54,175 nucleotides of DNA from Candidatus Avirikenella pullistercoris (GCA_018710935.1 DVIX01000079.1:1-54175), one strand, 5' to 3'. Counted from the stretch's first letter, positions 26,934-37,600 are shown. The notes: generated from the letters alone by a model not told the origin. Numbers and translations: made by a program.

Positions 26934-28184
26934 TTAATTCTTATCGGTCAATTTATATAATTTATCGCCTCTTCGTACTAATTGGGGCGTGACAAGCGAA
27001 CATTTTTCCCCTTGTACAGCCGTTTGTACGGGCATTAGGTCAACCCGTATCTCTTCTGCTTTTAACTCGACCACGCCGGTTGTTTCACCCAATATTATCA
27101 ATTCCTCTCCGGTCTGTAAAGGAGCTGCCTCGATTAAAATTTCGGCAACCGACAGTTTTTTAAAGAAATTGGTGACTTTCCCTACGTAAACTTTCTTTTT
27201 TGTTGCGGAAGAGCCGTAATGTCGGCTCCACTCACCCAATTTCTGCCCTAAATAATAGCCTCCCCAGAATCCCCGGTTGAAAACCGTGCTTAGCTTTTCT
27301 TTCCATTTTGCGACGGATTCATTTGAAAAACTACCGTCGATAACGGCGTTGATCGCTTCGTCGTAACATTCGCATACCCGTTTTACGTACTCTGCAGACC
27401 GGGCACGCCCTTCTATTTTCAAAACCCGTACTCCCGCTTCCAGCAATTCGTCCAGAAAGTCGATAGTACAAAGGTCTTTGGGGGACATGATGTATTGATT
27501 CTCTATTAGCAATTCGGCTCCGGTATCTTTGTCCCGTACTTCGTATGCACGCCGGCATATCTGGCGGCAGCTGCCCCGGTTCGCCGATTTGTCCGCATCG
27601 TGCAGGCTCAGGTAACATTTCCCCGATACCGCCATGCAGAGGGCTCCGTGGGCGAACATTTCTATCTTGATCAATTCTCCGTGCGGCCCTCTGATATTCT
27701 GTTTCCGGATTTCATCGTAAATATGGCGTACCTGTTTCAGATTCAGCTCCCGTGCCAATACGACCACATCGGCGAAAGCGGCGTAGAAACGAAGCGTTTC
27801 CGTATTGGATACGTTCAGTTGGGTGGAGATATGCACTTCTGTTCCGACAGACCGGGCATAGGTGATTGCAGCCTGGTCGGAAGCGATGATAGCCGTTATG
27901 CCTGCCTTCTTTGCGTGGTCTATGATTTCATGCATCGTTGCAATATCTTCGTCGTAGAGGATGCAGTTTACCGTAAGGTAACTTTTAATGCCGTGCTCTT
28001 TACAGATAGTGACGATTTTTTCCAGGTCCTCTAAAGTGAAATTGAATGAGGATTGCGAACGCATGTTCAGTTTTTCCACCCCGAAATAGACCGAGTCTGC
28101 CCCGCCTTGTATCGCTGCCATCAACGATTCGTAAGAACCGACAGGCGCCATTAATTCTATATCTTTTCTTGTTAATTCTGCCAT
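26934..28184 (-). CDS. U32-family peptidase-like protein
   Basis: A 416-residue member of family U32, with the signature EMFAHGALCMAVSGKCYLS and the following cysteines in GSCRQICRRAYEV. The four clustered cysteines fit metal or iron-sulfur binding. The N-terminal two thirds form a barrel (LMAPVGSYESLMAAIQGGADSVYFG) and the C-terminal part a small beta domain. Although named peptidases, U32 proteins such as TrhP and RlhA are linked in E. coli to hydroxylation of tRNA and rRNA, and that role is at least as likely here. It is 40 bases downstream of the polyprenyl synthase gene on the same strand and likely in its operon. Confidence 0.9.
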   Translation of the reverse strand: MAELTRKDIELMAPVGSYESLMAAIQGGADSVYFGVEKLNMRSQSSFNFTLEDLEKIVTICKEHGIKSYLTVNCILYDEDIATMHEIIDHAKKAGITAIIASDQAAITYARSVGTEVHISTQLNVSNTETLRFYAAFADVVVLARELNLKQVRHIYDEIRKQNIRGPHGELIKIEMFAHGALCMAVSGKCYLSLHDADKSANRGSCRQICRRAYEVRDKDTGAELLIENQYIMSPKDLCTIDFLDELLEAGVRVLKIEGRARSAEYVKRVCECYDEAINAVIDGSFSNESVAKWKEKLSTVFNRGFWGGYYLGQKLGEWSRHYGSSATKKKVYVGKVTNFFKKLSVAEILIEAAPLQTGEELIILGETTGVVELKAEEIRVDLMPVQTAVQGEKCSLVTPQLVRRGDKLYKLTDKN

Positions 28185-28224
28185 AATGGAATTTTCCCTT
28201 TTCCCGGATTACGGGACAAAACCG

Positions 28225-29196
28225 TTATTTGTTTCGTTTCAACAGCATCATGGATAATTCGTGCAACGGGGCTTTGCGTTCTTTTTCGAGAGGCAGACTG
28301 TCCAATATGGACATGGCTTTGTCGAAATAATCGTTAATGGCCTGTTGCGTGTATTCCTGAATACCATATTTATCGTATATGGCACATACTTCGGGTAGTT
28401 TTTTCGCTATCGGCAGGTTTCCGGACATGAGTTTCTTCAATCGTTCCGCATCTTCTTTCGATGCTTTTTCCAATGTACTGATAAACAGGAAAGTTTTTTT
28501 CCCTACCATGATATCTCCTCCGATAGTCTTGCCGAAACTTTTGGAATCGCCGTAAGTGTCGAGCAGGTCGTCCTGTATCTGGAATGCGATGCCGAGGTCG
28601 ATGCCGAAACGATACAGACTTTCGCATATTTCAGAGGATGCATTCCCGATCAAAGCACCCATTTTCAGCGCTCCGGCAATCAATACCGACGTTTTCATCG
28701 TAATCATGCGGATATATTCCTGCATACTTACATTTTCGGCATTTTCGAAATTGATGTCGTATTGTTGCCCTTCGCATACTCCGATAGCGAATTCATTGAA
28801 TGTTTTTAACAGTTGCGGCAATCGGGCTTCAGGCGATTGATTCAACAGACGATATGCGCAAATCAACATGGCGTCGCCCGACAGAATGGCGATATTCTCA
28901 TTCCATTTTACATGTACCGTGGGGCGGGAACGCCGATAATCGGCTTTATCCATAATATCGTCGTGCAATAAGGTGAAATTATGGAATACCTCTACTGCCA
29001 TGGCTGCGGGAAAAGCTTTCTCCAAATCGTCTGTGAACATATTGGCAGCCATCAGCAATGCCACGGGACGTAATCGCTTCCCTCCTGCTGCCAATGTATA
29101 TTCGATGGGTTCGTATAAAAGTCGAGGCTCTCTGTCGAACTTGAACTCTTGTATCTTTTTTTCGCAAATTTCAAGGAGTTGTTCTAAAGAGTACAT
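28225..29196 (-). CDS. Trans-polyprenyl diphosphate synthase
   Basis: About 323 residues when started at the ATG at 29196 (MYSLEQLLEICEKKI); an upstream in-frame TTG adds an unlikely hydrophobic stretch. It makes linear prenyl diphosphates from IPP. Both Asp-rich motifs are present: first DDIMD in LLHDDIMDKADYRRS, second DDLLD in FQIQDDLLDTYGD. The residue five before the first motif is Phe and the motif has no two-residue insertion, a pattern seen in many geranylgeranyl-type synthases, so chain length is uncertain. It may feed menaquinone or undecaprenyl synthesis. It is divergent from the ROK kinase gene, and the U32 gene follows. Confidence 0.92.
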   Translation of the reverse strand: MYSLEQLLEICEKKIQEFKFDREPRLLYEPIEYTLAAGGKRLRPVALLMAANMFTDDLEKAFPAAMAVEVFHNFTLLHDDIMDKADYRRSRPTVHVKWNENIAILSGDAMLICAYRLLNQSPEARLPQLLKTFNEFAIGVCEGQQYDINFENAENVSMQEYIRMITMKTSVLIAGALKMGALIGNASSEICESLYRFGIDLGIAFQIQDDLLDTYGDSKSFGKTIGGDIMVGKKTFLFISTLEKASKEDAERLKKLMSGNLPIAKKLPEVCAIYDKYGIQEYTQQAINDYFDKAMSILDSLPLEKERKAPLHELSMMLLKRNK

Positions 29197-29226
29197 TTTT
29201 AATGTTTTTAAAGTTTTTATTATAAA

Positions 29227-29260
29227 ATTGACGCAAAGAAAGAAAAATTTTTTAAATTTG
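29227..29260 (+). promoter_or_regulatory. Promoter of the ROK kinase gene
   Basis: ATTG, 22 bases, TAAATTTG. The -7 element is a full match to TAnnTTTG; the -33 is three of four and the spacing slightly long. The leader to the ATG at 29299 would be about 32 bases, A-rich. It lies in the 102-base divergent gap with the polyprenyl synthase gene. Confidence 0.5.
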
Positions 29261-29298
29261 AACAATTACATTATTAATTATTAAAAAATAAAGATAAA

Positions 29299-30267
29299 AT
29301 GAAACAACTGGTTGTAGGTATCGATATCGGAGGAACTAACTCGGTGTTCGGTTTGGTTGACAGAGAAGGTAATATGTATGGAGAGGGTGTAGTACCCACG
29401 AGAAAATATCCTGATTTTGACCAATATCTGGAAGAACTTTATATCGGCATCAATAATTTGTTAAAGACCGTAGATATAGAATATGAATTGGTAGGTATCG
29501 GCATCGGTGCTCCATGTGCCAACCATTATAAGGGGACGATAGATAACGCTGCAGACCTTGTATGGAAAGGGGTGTTGCCTTTTACGGAAAAGATGAAACG
29601 TTATTTCCCGAATCTTCCGGTAATTCTTACTAACGACGCAAATGCCGCTGCTATCGGAGAAATGATATACGGCGGTGCGAAAGGGATGAAAGATTTTATC
29701 GTAGTGACTTTAGGTACCGGAGTGGGCAGCGGTTTTGTCGCTAACGGGCAATTAGTATATGGACACGACAGTTTTGCCGGAGAATTGGGACACGTTATCG
29801 TAAACCATACGGGCCGTATGTGCGGTTGCGGACGTAAAGGTTGTTTGGAAACCTATGCTTCTGCAACAGGTATCAAACGTACTGCATTCAAGCTGTTGGC
29901 AGACCATATCGAAGACAGTGAATTCAGAAATATATCTTATAACGACCTGACGGCTGAAATGATAACCAAAGCTGCTTTGAACGGCGATCCGTTGGCTATC
30001 GAAGCATACGAATATACCGGTATGGTATTGGGACGTGCTTTGGCTGATGCTGTTGCGATTACGAGCCCGGAAGCGATCTTCTTGTTCGGCGGTTTGGCTA
30101 AGGCAGGAAAATATATTTTCGAACCGACGAAGAAATATATGGAAATGTATATGTTGTCCAATTTCCGGAATAAGGTGAAATTGTTGCCTTCCGCTATCGA
30201 TGGCAAGAATGCGGCTGTATTGGGTGCTTCGGCCTTGGTATGGCAAGAAAAAGACGGTGAAAACTAA
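29299..30267 (+). CDS. ROK-family glucokinase
   Basis: A 322-residue sugar kinase of the ROK family, most likely phosphorylating glucose with ATP in the cytoplasm. The phosphate-binding motif DIGGTNSVFG is at 9-18, the catalytic Asp is in TNDANAAAIGE, and the zinc motif GHVIVNHTGRMCGCGRKGC with the sugar-contact Glu in the next residues is complete. There is no DNA-binding N-terminus, so it is a kinase and not a repressor. The length fits glucokinases of Bacteroidales. It has its own promoter and a terminator. Confidence 0.93.
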   Translation: MKQLVVGIDIGGTNSVFGLVDREGNMYGEGVVPTRKYPDFDQYLEELYIGINNLLKTVDIEYELVGIGIGAPCANHYKGTIDNAADLVWKGVLPFTEKMKRYFPNLPVILTNDANAAAIGEMIYGGAKGMKDFIVVTLGTGVGSGFVANGQLVYGHDSFAGELGHVIVNHTGRMCGCGRKGCLETYASATGIKRTAFKLLADHIEDSEFRNISYNDLTAEMITKAALNGDPLAIEAYEYTGMVLGRALADAVAITSPEAIFLFGGLAKAGKYIFEPTKKYMEMYMLSNFRNKVKLLPSAIDGKNAAVLGASALVWQEKDGEN

Positions 30268-30290
30268 TTTCCGAACTTAAATAAATGAAT

Positions 30291-30326
30291 GAGAGGAGGT
30301 CTGCCTGAAAAGGCGCCTCCTCTTTG
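30291..30326 (+). terminator. Terminator of the ROK kinase gene
   Basis: AGAGGAGG (30292-30299) pairs with 30316-30323, with a nested GCCT/AGGC stem inside. A short T-rich stretch follows. The SLOG gene starts 24 bases later and may depend on read-through or a promoter overlapping this site. Confidence 0.6.
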
Positions 30327-30350
30327 TCTTAAATTGTCTCTTCGGCTTTT

Positions 30351-30869
30351 ATGGAGATAGAAAGATATAAAACGGTTGCTTTTACGGGATATCGGACACA
30401 TAAAATTCTCCGGCCGGGAATTCCTGTGGCGGTGCTGGAGAATATCCGTTGTGAATTGAAAACCGTCCTTCGTAAATTATATGGGGAAGGGTACCGGGTT
30501 TTCCTTTCGGGAATGGCCGAAGGATTCGATTTGCTGGCTGCGGAAGAGGTTCTTCTGTTAAAACGGGAATTTTCGGATGTGAAATTGATAGGCGTATTGC
30601 CGTTTAGAAAACAGGCTCTGAAATATAGCCGTTCCGATAGAGAACGGTATGAATCGATTCTTAAGGAATGTTCTTTTGTAGAATTACTTTCCGAACAGTA
30701 TTACCAGGGATGTTATTTTGCCCGAAATGATTTTTTGGTGGAACATTGTTCGGTGATAATCTGTTATTATGACGGGCAAAAAGGGGGGACGGAATATACG
30801 GTAAAGAGAGCGGGAGAAGCGGGAATTCCTGTGATTAATCTGTACGACAAAATTTTCGGTCTGTTTTGA
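30351..30869 (+). CDS. SLOG-superfamily protein (DUF1273 / YpsA-like)
   Basis: A 172-residue Rossmann-like protein with the N-terminal FTGYRTHK, the central SGMAEGFDLLAAEEVL and the C-terminal GGTEYTVKRA segments typical of DUF1273/YpsA within the SLOG superfamily. SLOG proteins bind nucleotides or nucleotide-like ligands. YpsA of Bacillus affects cell division, but the molecular role is not settled. It is a stand-alone gene. The unbroken motifs suggest a functional protein. Confidence 0.87.
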   Translation: MEIERYKTVAFTGYRTHKILRPGIPVAVLENIRCELKTVLRKLYGEGYRVFLSGMAEGFDLLAAEEVLLLKREFSDVKLIGVLPFRKQALKYSRSDRERYESILKECSFVELLSEQYYQGCYFARNDFLVEHCSVIICYYDGQKGGTEYTVKRAGEAGIPVINLYDKIFGLF

Positions 30870-30985
30870 GTTTCGGAGCACTATCCGAAAAAGAAAAGAG
30901 TCGGAGGCATAAATAATTTTCGGAGAGTTAATCGAAGATTCCGGAAATTTGCATTTGGCAGCATTGAGATGAGCATTACAGGGAT

Positions 30986-31016
30986 AAAAAAAAGCCTGCT
31001 TCTAGCAGGCTTTTTT
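30986..31016. terminator. Bidirectional terminator between the SLOG and TlpA-like genes
   Basis: A perfect 12-bp stem (30988-30999 with 31005-31016) with a five-base loop has A runs on the left and six T on the right. It is placed between two convergent genes, 12 bases past the reverse gene's stop codon. Confidence 0.85.
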
Positions 31017-31027
31017 GAATGGTATTT

Positions 31028-32194
31028 TTAATTTAAAGTCTGATCGATAAATTTGAAAATATCTCCTTCCAATCCTTCGAACCGGCCGATAATTTTACCT
31101 TGCGGATCGATAAGGATGCGGCACGGATATTCTTCCACTTTATAGAGGTCTGTAACATCTGCAAAGTCATTACGGGAAACGGAGTTTTCATCGAATCCTT
31201 GTATATTTCTGACATGTTTCCACGGAAGGTTCGCGCGTGCTGCTGCCCAGTCGAATTCGCTGTCTCCGCAGTTGATTCCCAATATCTCCAGTTTCGGAGC
31301 ATATTTGTTGTAGTATTCTATCATTTTCGGGAATTCGGCTTTACTGATAGTGTTCCAGTTTCCCCAAAAATCAAGCAGTACATATTTACCTTTACCTTTC
31401 AGCGAAGAAAGGGATAAAAGTTTGTCGGACGGATCAGGTAAAGTGAAATTAGGAGCCTGTTGTCCGGCCGATACCTCTTTTTTCGCTTCTTTCCGGAGTT
31501 TTGCCAGGTCAACGCGCTTTATTGTCTGACGGTAGATCAAGCCGGAAATACTGTCCTGTAAAGAGGGGTCTAATAAAGGAAAATATTTCAACAAAGAATC
31601 GCCGGACATCATGGATGTATAGAAAAGCGATAATTGCTTGTCGGGATGCTGGCTTACATATTGGGCACGAACACCGGTCATCTGTTGAAATAACCGGTTG
31701 ATCTCTTTCTGTATATTTACGATTTCCGGATTGGCCGGCTCTTTTGCCAACATATCGTAATAAGCGATAAACTGGTCATAATAGGCATCTTTAATGTCGT
31801 TTAACGAGGCCTCTACCGTTACGAAATCTTGTCCGAATGCAGAAGAGCCCTCTACGATATAATCGACCCGTTTAGGTTGATACTGGGCTTTTACAACGAG
31901 TTTCTCGCCCGGAAAAGCATTGAAGAGAACGTCTTTTGTTTCCGTATCGTTTGTTTGACCGCTTAGAATGCAATAAGTCATAGGATAATATATTTCCTTA
32001 GCAACCAATATCTTTCCGTTTCTGACGACTACGGTATCCAATTCTCTGCCCATTCCTCCGAGAGGAAAAGATTGTATATAAACTGTGTCGTTTTGGTATC
32101 CGTCTAAATGGGCGATAATGCTTCCTTCCGGAGTTTTCCCGCAAGAAGCGAGCAGTGCCATAAAGGATAGAGTTGCCAAATGAAGTTTCCGCAT
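31028..32194 (-). CDS. DUF4369/TlpA-like lipoprotein lacking the thioredoxin cysteines
   Basis: A 388-residue lipoprotein (lipobox LLASC, C18). The N-terminal part (25-120) resembles the DUF4369 beta domain, the middle is helical, and residues about 245-388 are a thioredoxin-like AhpC/TSA domain beginning QQAPNFTLPDPSDKLLSL. In active relatives the segment after LLDFW holds the redox pair WCxxC. Here it reads LLDFWGNWNTISKAEFP, with N281-T282-I283-S284 in place of CxxC. The conserved proline before the last strands is kept (EEYPCRIL). The gene is intact otherwise, so this looks like a protein that has kept the fold but lost disulfide chemistry, and may bind a ligand or partner instead. It is monocistronic. 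Confidence 0.88.
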   Translation of the reverse strand: MRKLHLATLSFMALLASCGKTPEGSIIAHLDGYQNDTVYIQSFPLGGMGRELDTVVVRNGKILVAKEIYYPMTYCILSGQTNDTETKDVLFNAFPGEKLVVKAQYQPKRVDYIVEGSSAFGQDFVTVEASLNDIKDAYYDQFIAYYDMLAKEPANPEIVNIQKEINRLFQQMTGVRAQYVSQHPDKQLSLFYTSMMSGDSLLKYFPLLDPSLQDSISGLIYRQTIKRVDLAKLRKEAKKEVSAGQQAPNFTLPDPSDKLLSLSSLKGKGKYVLLDFWGNWNTISKAEFPKMIEYYNKYAPKLEILGINCGDSEFDWAAARANLPWKHVRNIQGFDENSVSRNDFADVTDLYKVEEYPCRILIDPQGKIIGRFEGLEGDIFKFIDQTLN

Positions 32195-32375
32195 AATGTT
32201 TTTCCTTCCGTTAATGTTTCTTCGTTTTTTATAGTTTCAAAATCTTCTGTTTCGGATTGACTACAAATATAATATAATTATCATGAATTGAAAATTAAAA
32301 AAGAAAGCGAATGGCGTAAAGATTCGCAACGTTTTGTTTTGCGGTTAAAAGATATTTTAATGTAAAGAATAACCG

Positions 32376-33575
32376 TTATTGTCGAAATCTCAATGCCAGA
32401 GCCGTTAATGCCGTTATACCATATACAAGGGCCTCTTCGTTCGGATAGAATGTAGCACTATGGAGGTTTGAGGTTTCTGTCCCATCGGTATGTCCTACTC
32501 CCAACCGGAAAAATACAGAAGGGTATTGCTGGGTGTAAAAACCGAAATCTTCTCCGGTCATGCGCATATCGAGATATTCTACATGGGCAGGAGATACCAG
32601 TTCTTCCAGTACATTGCGGACAATTTGGGTATATTCCGGATTATTTCTCACACAAGGATACCCTCGGGAAATATTGACGGCTATTTTTACGCCGTATGCC
32701 GAAGCTATGCCGTTTGCGATCTCTTCTATGCGTTGCAGGGATTTATTGCGCCACTCTTCATCCATTGTCCGGAATGTTCCTTCGATATGAACGTTATCGG
32801 GAATTACGTTGGTAGCCCCTTCAGCTATGAAACGGCCGAAAGAGAGAACCGTAGGCAGGATAGGATTGGCATTGCGCGATACAATGGTCTGTAAAGCGGT
32901 AATCAAAGTGGCTCCTGCCGTTACCGGGTCGGTCAGGGTATGGGGAAGAGCACCGTGCCCTCCTTTTCCCGTGATCGTAAAACGGACTTCGTCGGTAGAG
33001 GCCATGTATAGCCCTTCACGGGTTCCGTATGAGCCGGCCGGTATTTCGGGAGCTACATGCTGAGCGATAAAGACTTTCGGAGAAAAATCTTTGAAAACAC
33101 CCTCCTTTAAAACAATCGAGGCTCCGCCGGGATTTTGTTCTTCTCCAGGCTGAAAAAGCCCTAGTACAGTACCGGAGAAAGTATTTTTCCGTTTGTTCAG
33201 CGAGAGTAATGCACCTAACAGGGAAGCTGTATGGATATCGTGCCCGCATGCATGCATTGCCCCGTTACGGGAGGCGAAAGGAACCGGCGTTTTTTCGCAG
33301 ATAGGAAGGGCATCCATATCGGCACGTAAAACTACAACGTCGTCCGAAGGTGAATCATTGCCGTCGATACGGGCTAAAATCCCTGTTCCCGCTACTTTAC
33401 GATGAGAAATTCCTGCTTCGTCGAGAAGGGAACTCAACAGGGCAGAAGTACGTTCTTCCCGGAATGAGAGCTCGGGATGTTCGTGTATTTCCCGCCTGAT
33501 ACTTCTGATTTTTCCGAACAACTCTTTTGCTTCGTTAAACAAAGAGTGGTAAGCCGATTCTTTTTCTTTCATCAT
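32376..33575 (-). CDS. M20-family amidohydrolase
   Basis: A 399-residue metal-dependent hydrolase of the M20D group (hippurate hydrolase, N-acyl-amino acid or N-acetyl-diaminopimelate deacetylase type). Metal-binding motifs are RADMDALPI, HACGHDIHTASLLG, PGEEQNPGG and the late His in TSNLHSATFY. There is no signal peptide, so it is cytoplasmic. Two adjacent Met codons begin the ORF and either could start it. It lies 78 bases downstream of metF on the same strand, so it may be at the end of that operon. The exact acyl substrate is unknown. Confidence 0.9.
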   Translation of the reverse strand: MMKEKESAYHSLFNEAKELFGKIRSIRREIHEHPELSFREERTSALLSSLLDEAGISHRKVAGTGILARIDGNDSPSDDVVVLRADMDALPICEKTPVPFASRNGAMHACGHDIHTASLLGALLSLNKRKNTFSGTVLGLFQPGEEQNPGGASIVLKEGVFKDFSPKVFIAQHVAPEIPAGSYGTREGLYMASTDEVRFTITGKGGHGALPHTLTDPVTAGATLITALQTIVSRNANPILPTVLSFGRFIAEGATNVIPDNVHIEGTFRTMDEEWRNKSLQRIEEIANGIASAYGVKIAVNISRGYPCVRNNPEYTQIVRNVLEELVSPAHVEYLDMRMTGEDFGFYTQQYPSVFFRLGVGHTDGTETSNLHSATFYPNEEALVYGITALTALALRFRQ

Positions 33576-33653
33576 TCGTCGAAATTTTAATATATGGGAA
33601 GTCGAATAATAGAAGTATCTGCAAAATTTGTACTGTTTCGGATAAAATGGAAG

Positions 33654-34616
33654 CTAAAAAACAGCTTCAGCGATTTTTTCTATATTATCGGCATTTCCCA
33701 TGGTATAAAAATGCAGTACGGGGATTCCTGCTGCCTTTAACTCTTCGCATTGGCGGATTGCCCATTCGATACCGACTTGGCGCACCTCTTTGTTATCGGC
33801 ACATTTCAATACCCGGGCAGTCAACTCTTCCGGAATATCCACATGGAAAGTCGGGGGCAGCATGGTTAATTGCCTTTTTGTCGAGAACGGCTTCAACCCC
33901 GGTATAATAGGTACGTTGATTCCTGCTTTCAGGCATCGTTCCTTGAAATCGAAAAATCTGCCGTTGTCGAAAAACATTTGGGTTACGATATAGTCGGCTC
34001 CGGCATCTACTTTCTTTTTCAGGTATTCGATGTCGATAGAAGGATTGGGTGCTTCGGCATGTTTTTCCGGGTAGCCTGCTACTCCTACGCAAAAATCGGT
34101 ACGGGAAATACTTTCTACTTCCGCATCTATGAAATGTCCTTCGTTCATGCCGATAATTTGTTCTACCAATTCGAAGGCGTGGAGGTGCCCGTTAGGAGTG
34201 GCCTGGAATGTTTTTTCCCCTTTCAGGGTGTCGCCTCGAAGAGCCAGTACGTTATGGATACCTAAAAAATTAAGGTCTATCAGTGCATCTTCCGTATCGT
34301 ATTTGGAGAATCCTCCGCAGATCAGGTGGGGAACTACCTCTACTCCGTAACGGGCCATGATAGCGGCTGAAATAGCTACCGTTCCCGGGCGTTTGCTGAC
34401 CGATAGCTTTTCCAGCAATCCGTTTTCCCGTTCTACATATTTTACCTCCTCACGGTGGTAGGTTACATTGATGTAGGCAGGGTTGAAACGAATCAGACGG
34501 TCGATGGTTCTATATATGGTGCTGATGTCGTCCCCTTTCAGAGGAGGGAGCATCTCGAAAGCAAACCGGCACTCTTTTCCTGCGGTTGCCTCGTTTATAA
34601 TGTCGATTATCTTCAT
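33654..34616 (-). CDS. metF: 5,10-methylenetetrahydrofolate reductase
   Basis: A 320-residue flavoprotein that reduces methylene-THF to methyl-THF, the methyl donor for MetH. The N-terminal FAFEMLPPLKGDD carries the catalytic Glu of the family, followed by YINVTYHREE. The barrel continues with LRGDTLKGE and YIVTQMFFDNGRFFDF. There is no regulatory C-terminal domain, as in other bacterial MetF. It starts two bases after the metH stop codon, so metH and metF are certainly one transcription unit. Confidence 0.95.
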   Translation of the reverse strand: MKIIDIINEATAGKECRFAFEMLPPLKGDDISTIYRTIDRLIRFNPAYINVTYHREEVKYVERENGLLEKLSVSKRPGTVAISAAIMARYGVEVVPHLICGGFSKYDTEDALIDLNFLGIHNVLALRGDTLKGEKTFQATPNGHLHAFELVEQIIGMNEGHFIDAEVESISRTDFCVGVAGYPEKHAEAPNPSIDIEYLKKKVDAGADYIVTQMFFDNGRFFDFKERCLKAGINVPIIPGLKPFSTKRQLTMLPPTFHVDIPEELTARVLKCADNKEVRQVGIEWAIRQCEELKAAGIPVLHFYTMGNADNIEKIAEAVF

Positions 34617-34618
34617 TG

Positions 34619-37600
34619 TCAGGTGTTGAAATATTTTGATTTTTCATGGGCGAATATCATTCCGCTGATCGAAGCGACCGGATTCATCATCATACTTTCC
34701 GTCAGGGTGACACCGATGTTTTTTTCTGCTTCCAATAATTTGAAAAGGATCTGTTTGTTGCGGTGGTCAGGACAGGCCGGATAGCCGAAGGCCGGCCGGA
34801 TTCCCCGGTATTCTCCCCGCAATATCCGTTCGATCTCCATCGGTTCGTCAGGGGCATATCCCCATATCTCGGTACGGACCTTATAATGCAGGTATTCCGC
34901 CAGGGCTTCTGCAAGTCGGTCGGATAGCAGCTTTACCATAATCGAAAAATACGGATCACCTTCCGCAGCATATTTTTGGGATAGTTCATCGGTCCCTAAT
35001 CCTGCCGTCAGTGCGAAAAGCCCGATATAGTCATGTTTCCCGCTCTCTATGGGAGCGATAAAATCGGCTAATGAGAGATTCTCTTCCCCTTCCTTCTTCT
35101 TTTTTCGGTTACGTCCAACCGGAATGCGTGCCAACTCTTCCTTATAATCCGTATTCTTATAAAGGATGATTTCTTCCTGTTCGGAGAGGGCGGGGTAAAT
35201 CTCCATTACGGATTTGGCTCGGATTGAATTGCCGGTAATAATATCGTCTAGTAATTTATTGGCATCGTCGAATAATTTTTTCGCTTCTTCTCCTTTTTCT
35301 TTGTCCTCGAATATTCTGGGATAACGTCCTGTAATGTCCCACGCAGCGAAAAACATCGTCCAGTTGATAAAGGGGCGAATTTCCTGTAAAGGAATATTAT
35401 CGAATAATATTCGTCCTGTTTTTACCGGTATGGGAATATGGTTGAAGTCGAAGCGGGCGCGGTTTGTCCTGGCTTCTTCCAAAGTCAGCAGTTCTTTTTC
35501 CGCTTCTTTCTTATAATATTCTTCCCGTTGCAGGGCTTGTTTCTGTGCTATGCGACGCATCTCTTCCACACGGTTCGCCCCTACGATTTCAGATAAGACC
35601 TTTACGCAGGTAGAAGCGTCTTTGGTCTGTACTACGCATCCTTTATACAGAGGGGCTAATTTTACTGCCGTATGTAATTGGGAAGTGGTTGCACCTCCTA
35701 CCATGACTGGAACTTGTTCTCCTTGTTTGTCCAACAGGCTGATTACATTCGCCATTTCATCTAAGGAAGGAGTGATCAACCCGCTCAGCATAACGGCATC
35801 GGCCTGCTCCTTTTTAGCGGTTTCCAATATCTTTTCCGGGGGAGTCATCACGCCTAAATCGATTACTTTATATCCGTTGCAGGACAATACTACGGAGACG
35901 ATATTTTTGCCGATGTCGTGTACGTCGCCTTTGACGGTGGCGATAACTACTTTCCCGGCTGTGGAAGAGGTTGTATCTACCTTCTCCTGTTCGATATAAG
36001 GGTTCAGTACATCTACCGCCCGTTTCATTACCCGAGCGCTTTTGACCACCTGCGGGAGGAACATTTTCCCTTCTCCGAAAAGTTTTCCTACATGGTTCAT
36101 ACCGTCCATCAAAGGGCCTTCTATTACTTTTAACGGCGAAGACAGTTCCCGCATCGCTTCGAGTGTGTCTTCTTCGATGTAATCGGTGATCCCTTTCATC
36201 AATGCGAAAGAGAGCCGTTCCGATACGTTGCTTTCTCTCCATTTCATTTTATCGGAGGCGTGCATCGTTTCGTTATGCCCTTCCTGTTCTTTGATTTTCT
36301 GTGCGAAAGTTATCAGTCGTTCGGTCGCATCTTTGTCCCTGTTGAGGACGACATCTTCTACCGCTTTCAGTAACGGTGGTTCTATATCTTCATATACCTG
36401 CAACATGCCGGCATTCACGATACCCATGTCCATCCCCGCCCGGATAGCATGGTACAGAAATATGGAGTGCATCGCTTCCCGTACCGCATTATTGCCCCGG
36501 AAAGCAAAAGAGAGGTTGCTCACCCCGCCGCTTACTTTTGCATAGGGGCAGTGCTCCTTTATCCACCGGCAGGCACCGATGAAATCGACGCCGTAACGGT
36601 CGTGTTCCTCTATTCCGGTAGCGATGGAAAGTATATTGGGATCGAAAATAATATCTTCGGGAGGAAATCCGTCGGTTGTCAGTAAAGCGTATGCACGCCC
36701 GGCGACTTCGATCTTACGGGCGTAAGTATCTGCCTGTCCTTGTTCGTCGAACAGCATGACTACGGCTGCACAACCGAAACTGCGTATCATACGGGCATGT
36801 TTCAGAAACTCCTCTTCCCCCTCTTTGAGAGATATGGAATTGACGATACATTTGCCTTGTACACAGCGTAAAGCGGTTTCTATTACTTCCCATTTCGACG
36901 AATCTATCATTACCGGTACTTTGGCGATGTCGGGTTCCGAAGCAATCAGATTCAGAAATACGGAGATGGCTTTTTTGCCGTCTATCATGGCATCGTCCAT
37001 GCAAATATCTATTACCTGGGCTCCGTTTTCTACCTGAGTTCGTGCGATAGAAAGCGCCTCTTCGTATTTTTCTTCCCGGATAAGCCGGGCGAATTTCGCA
37101 GAACCGGCTACGTTAGCCCGTTCTCCTATATTGATGAAATTGATTTCAGGCGTTATATAGAGCGGTTCCAACCCGCTAAGGCTCGTAATGTGTTTCGGTC
37201 GTAGAATCTGCCGGGGGGCATATCGCTTTGCCGATTCGGCGATTCGGGATATGTGTTCAGGAGTAGTGCCGCAGCAGCCTCCGATAATATTGACCAACCC
37301 TTCCGATAAAAACGGTTCTGTCAGACGTTCCATGAGTTCGGGGGATTGGCTGTATGCTCCGAAACCGTCCGGTAATCCGGCGTTAGGATGTGCGGAAACT
37401 GCACAGGCGGCTATTGTGCTTAACTGTTTCAGGTAGGGATACATCAATTCTGCCCCGAAAGAGCAGTTCAACCCTACGCTTAACAGGTTCTCCGCATGAG
37501 AGAGCGATACGTAAAAGGCTTCTATCGTCTGTCCCGACAGAATCCTGCCTGACGCATCCGTAATGGTCCCGGATAACATGACCGGTATTCGCAAACCTCT

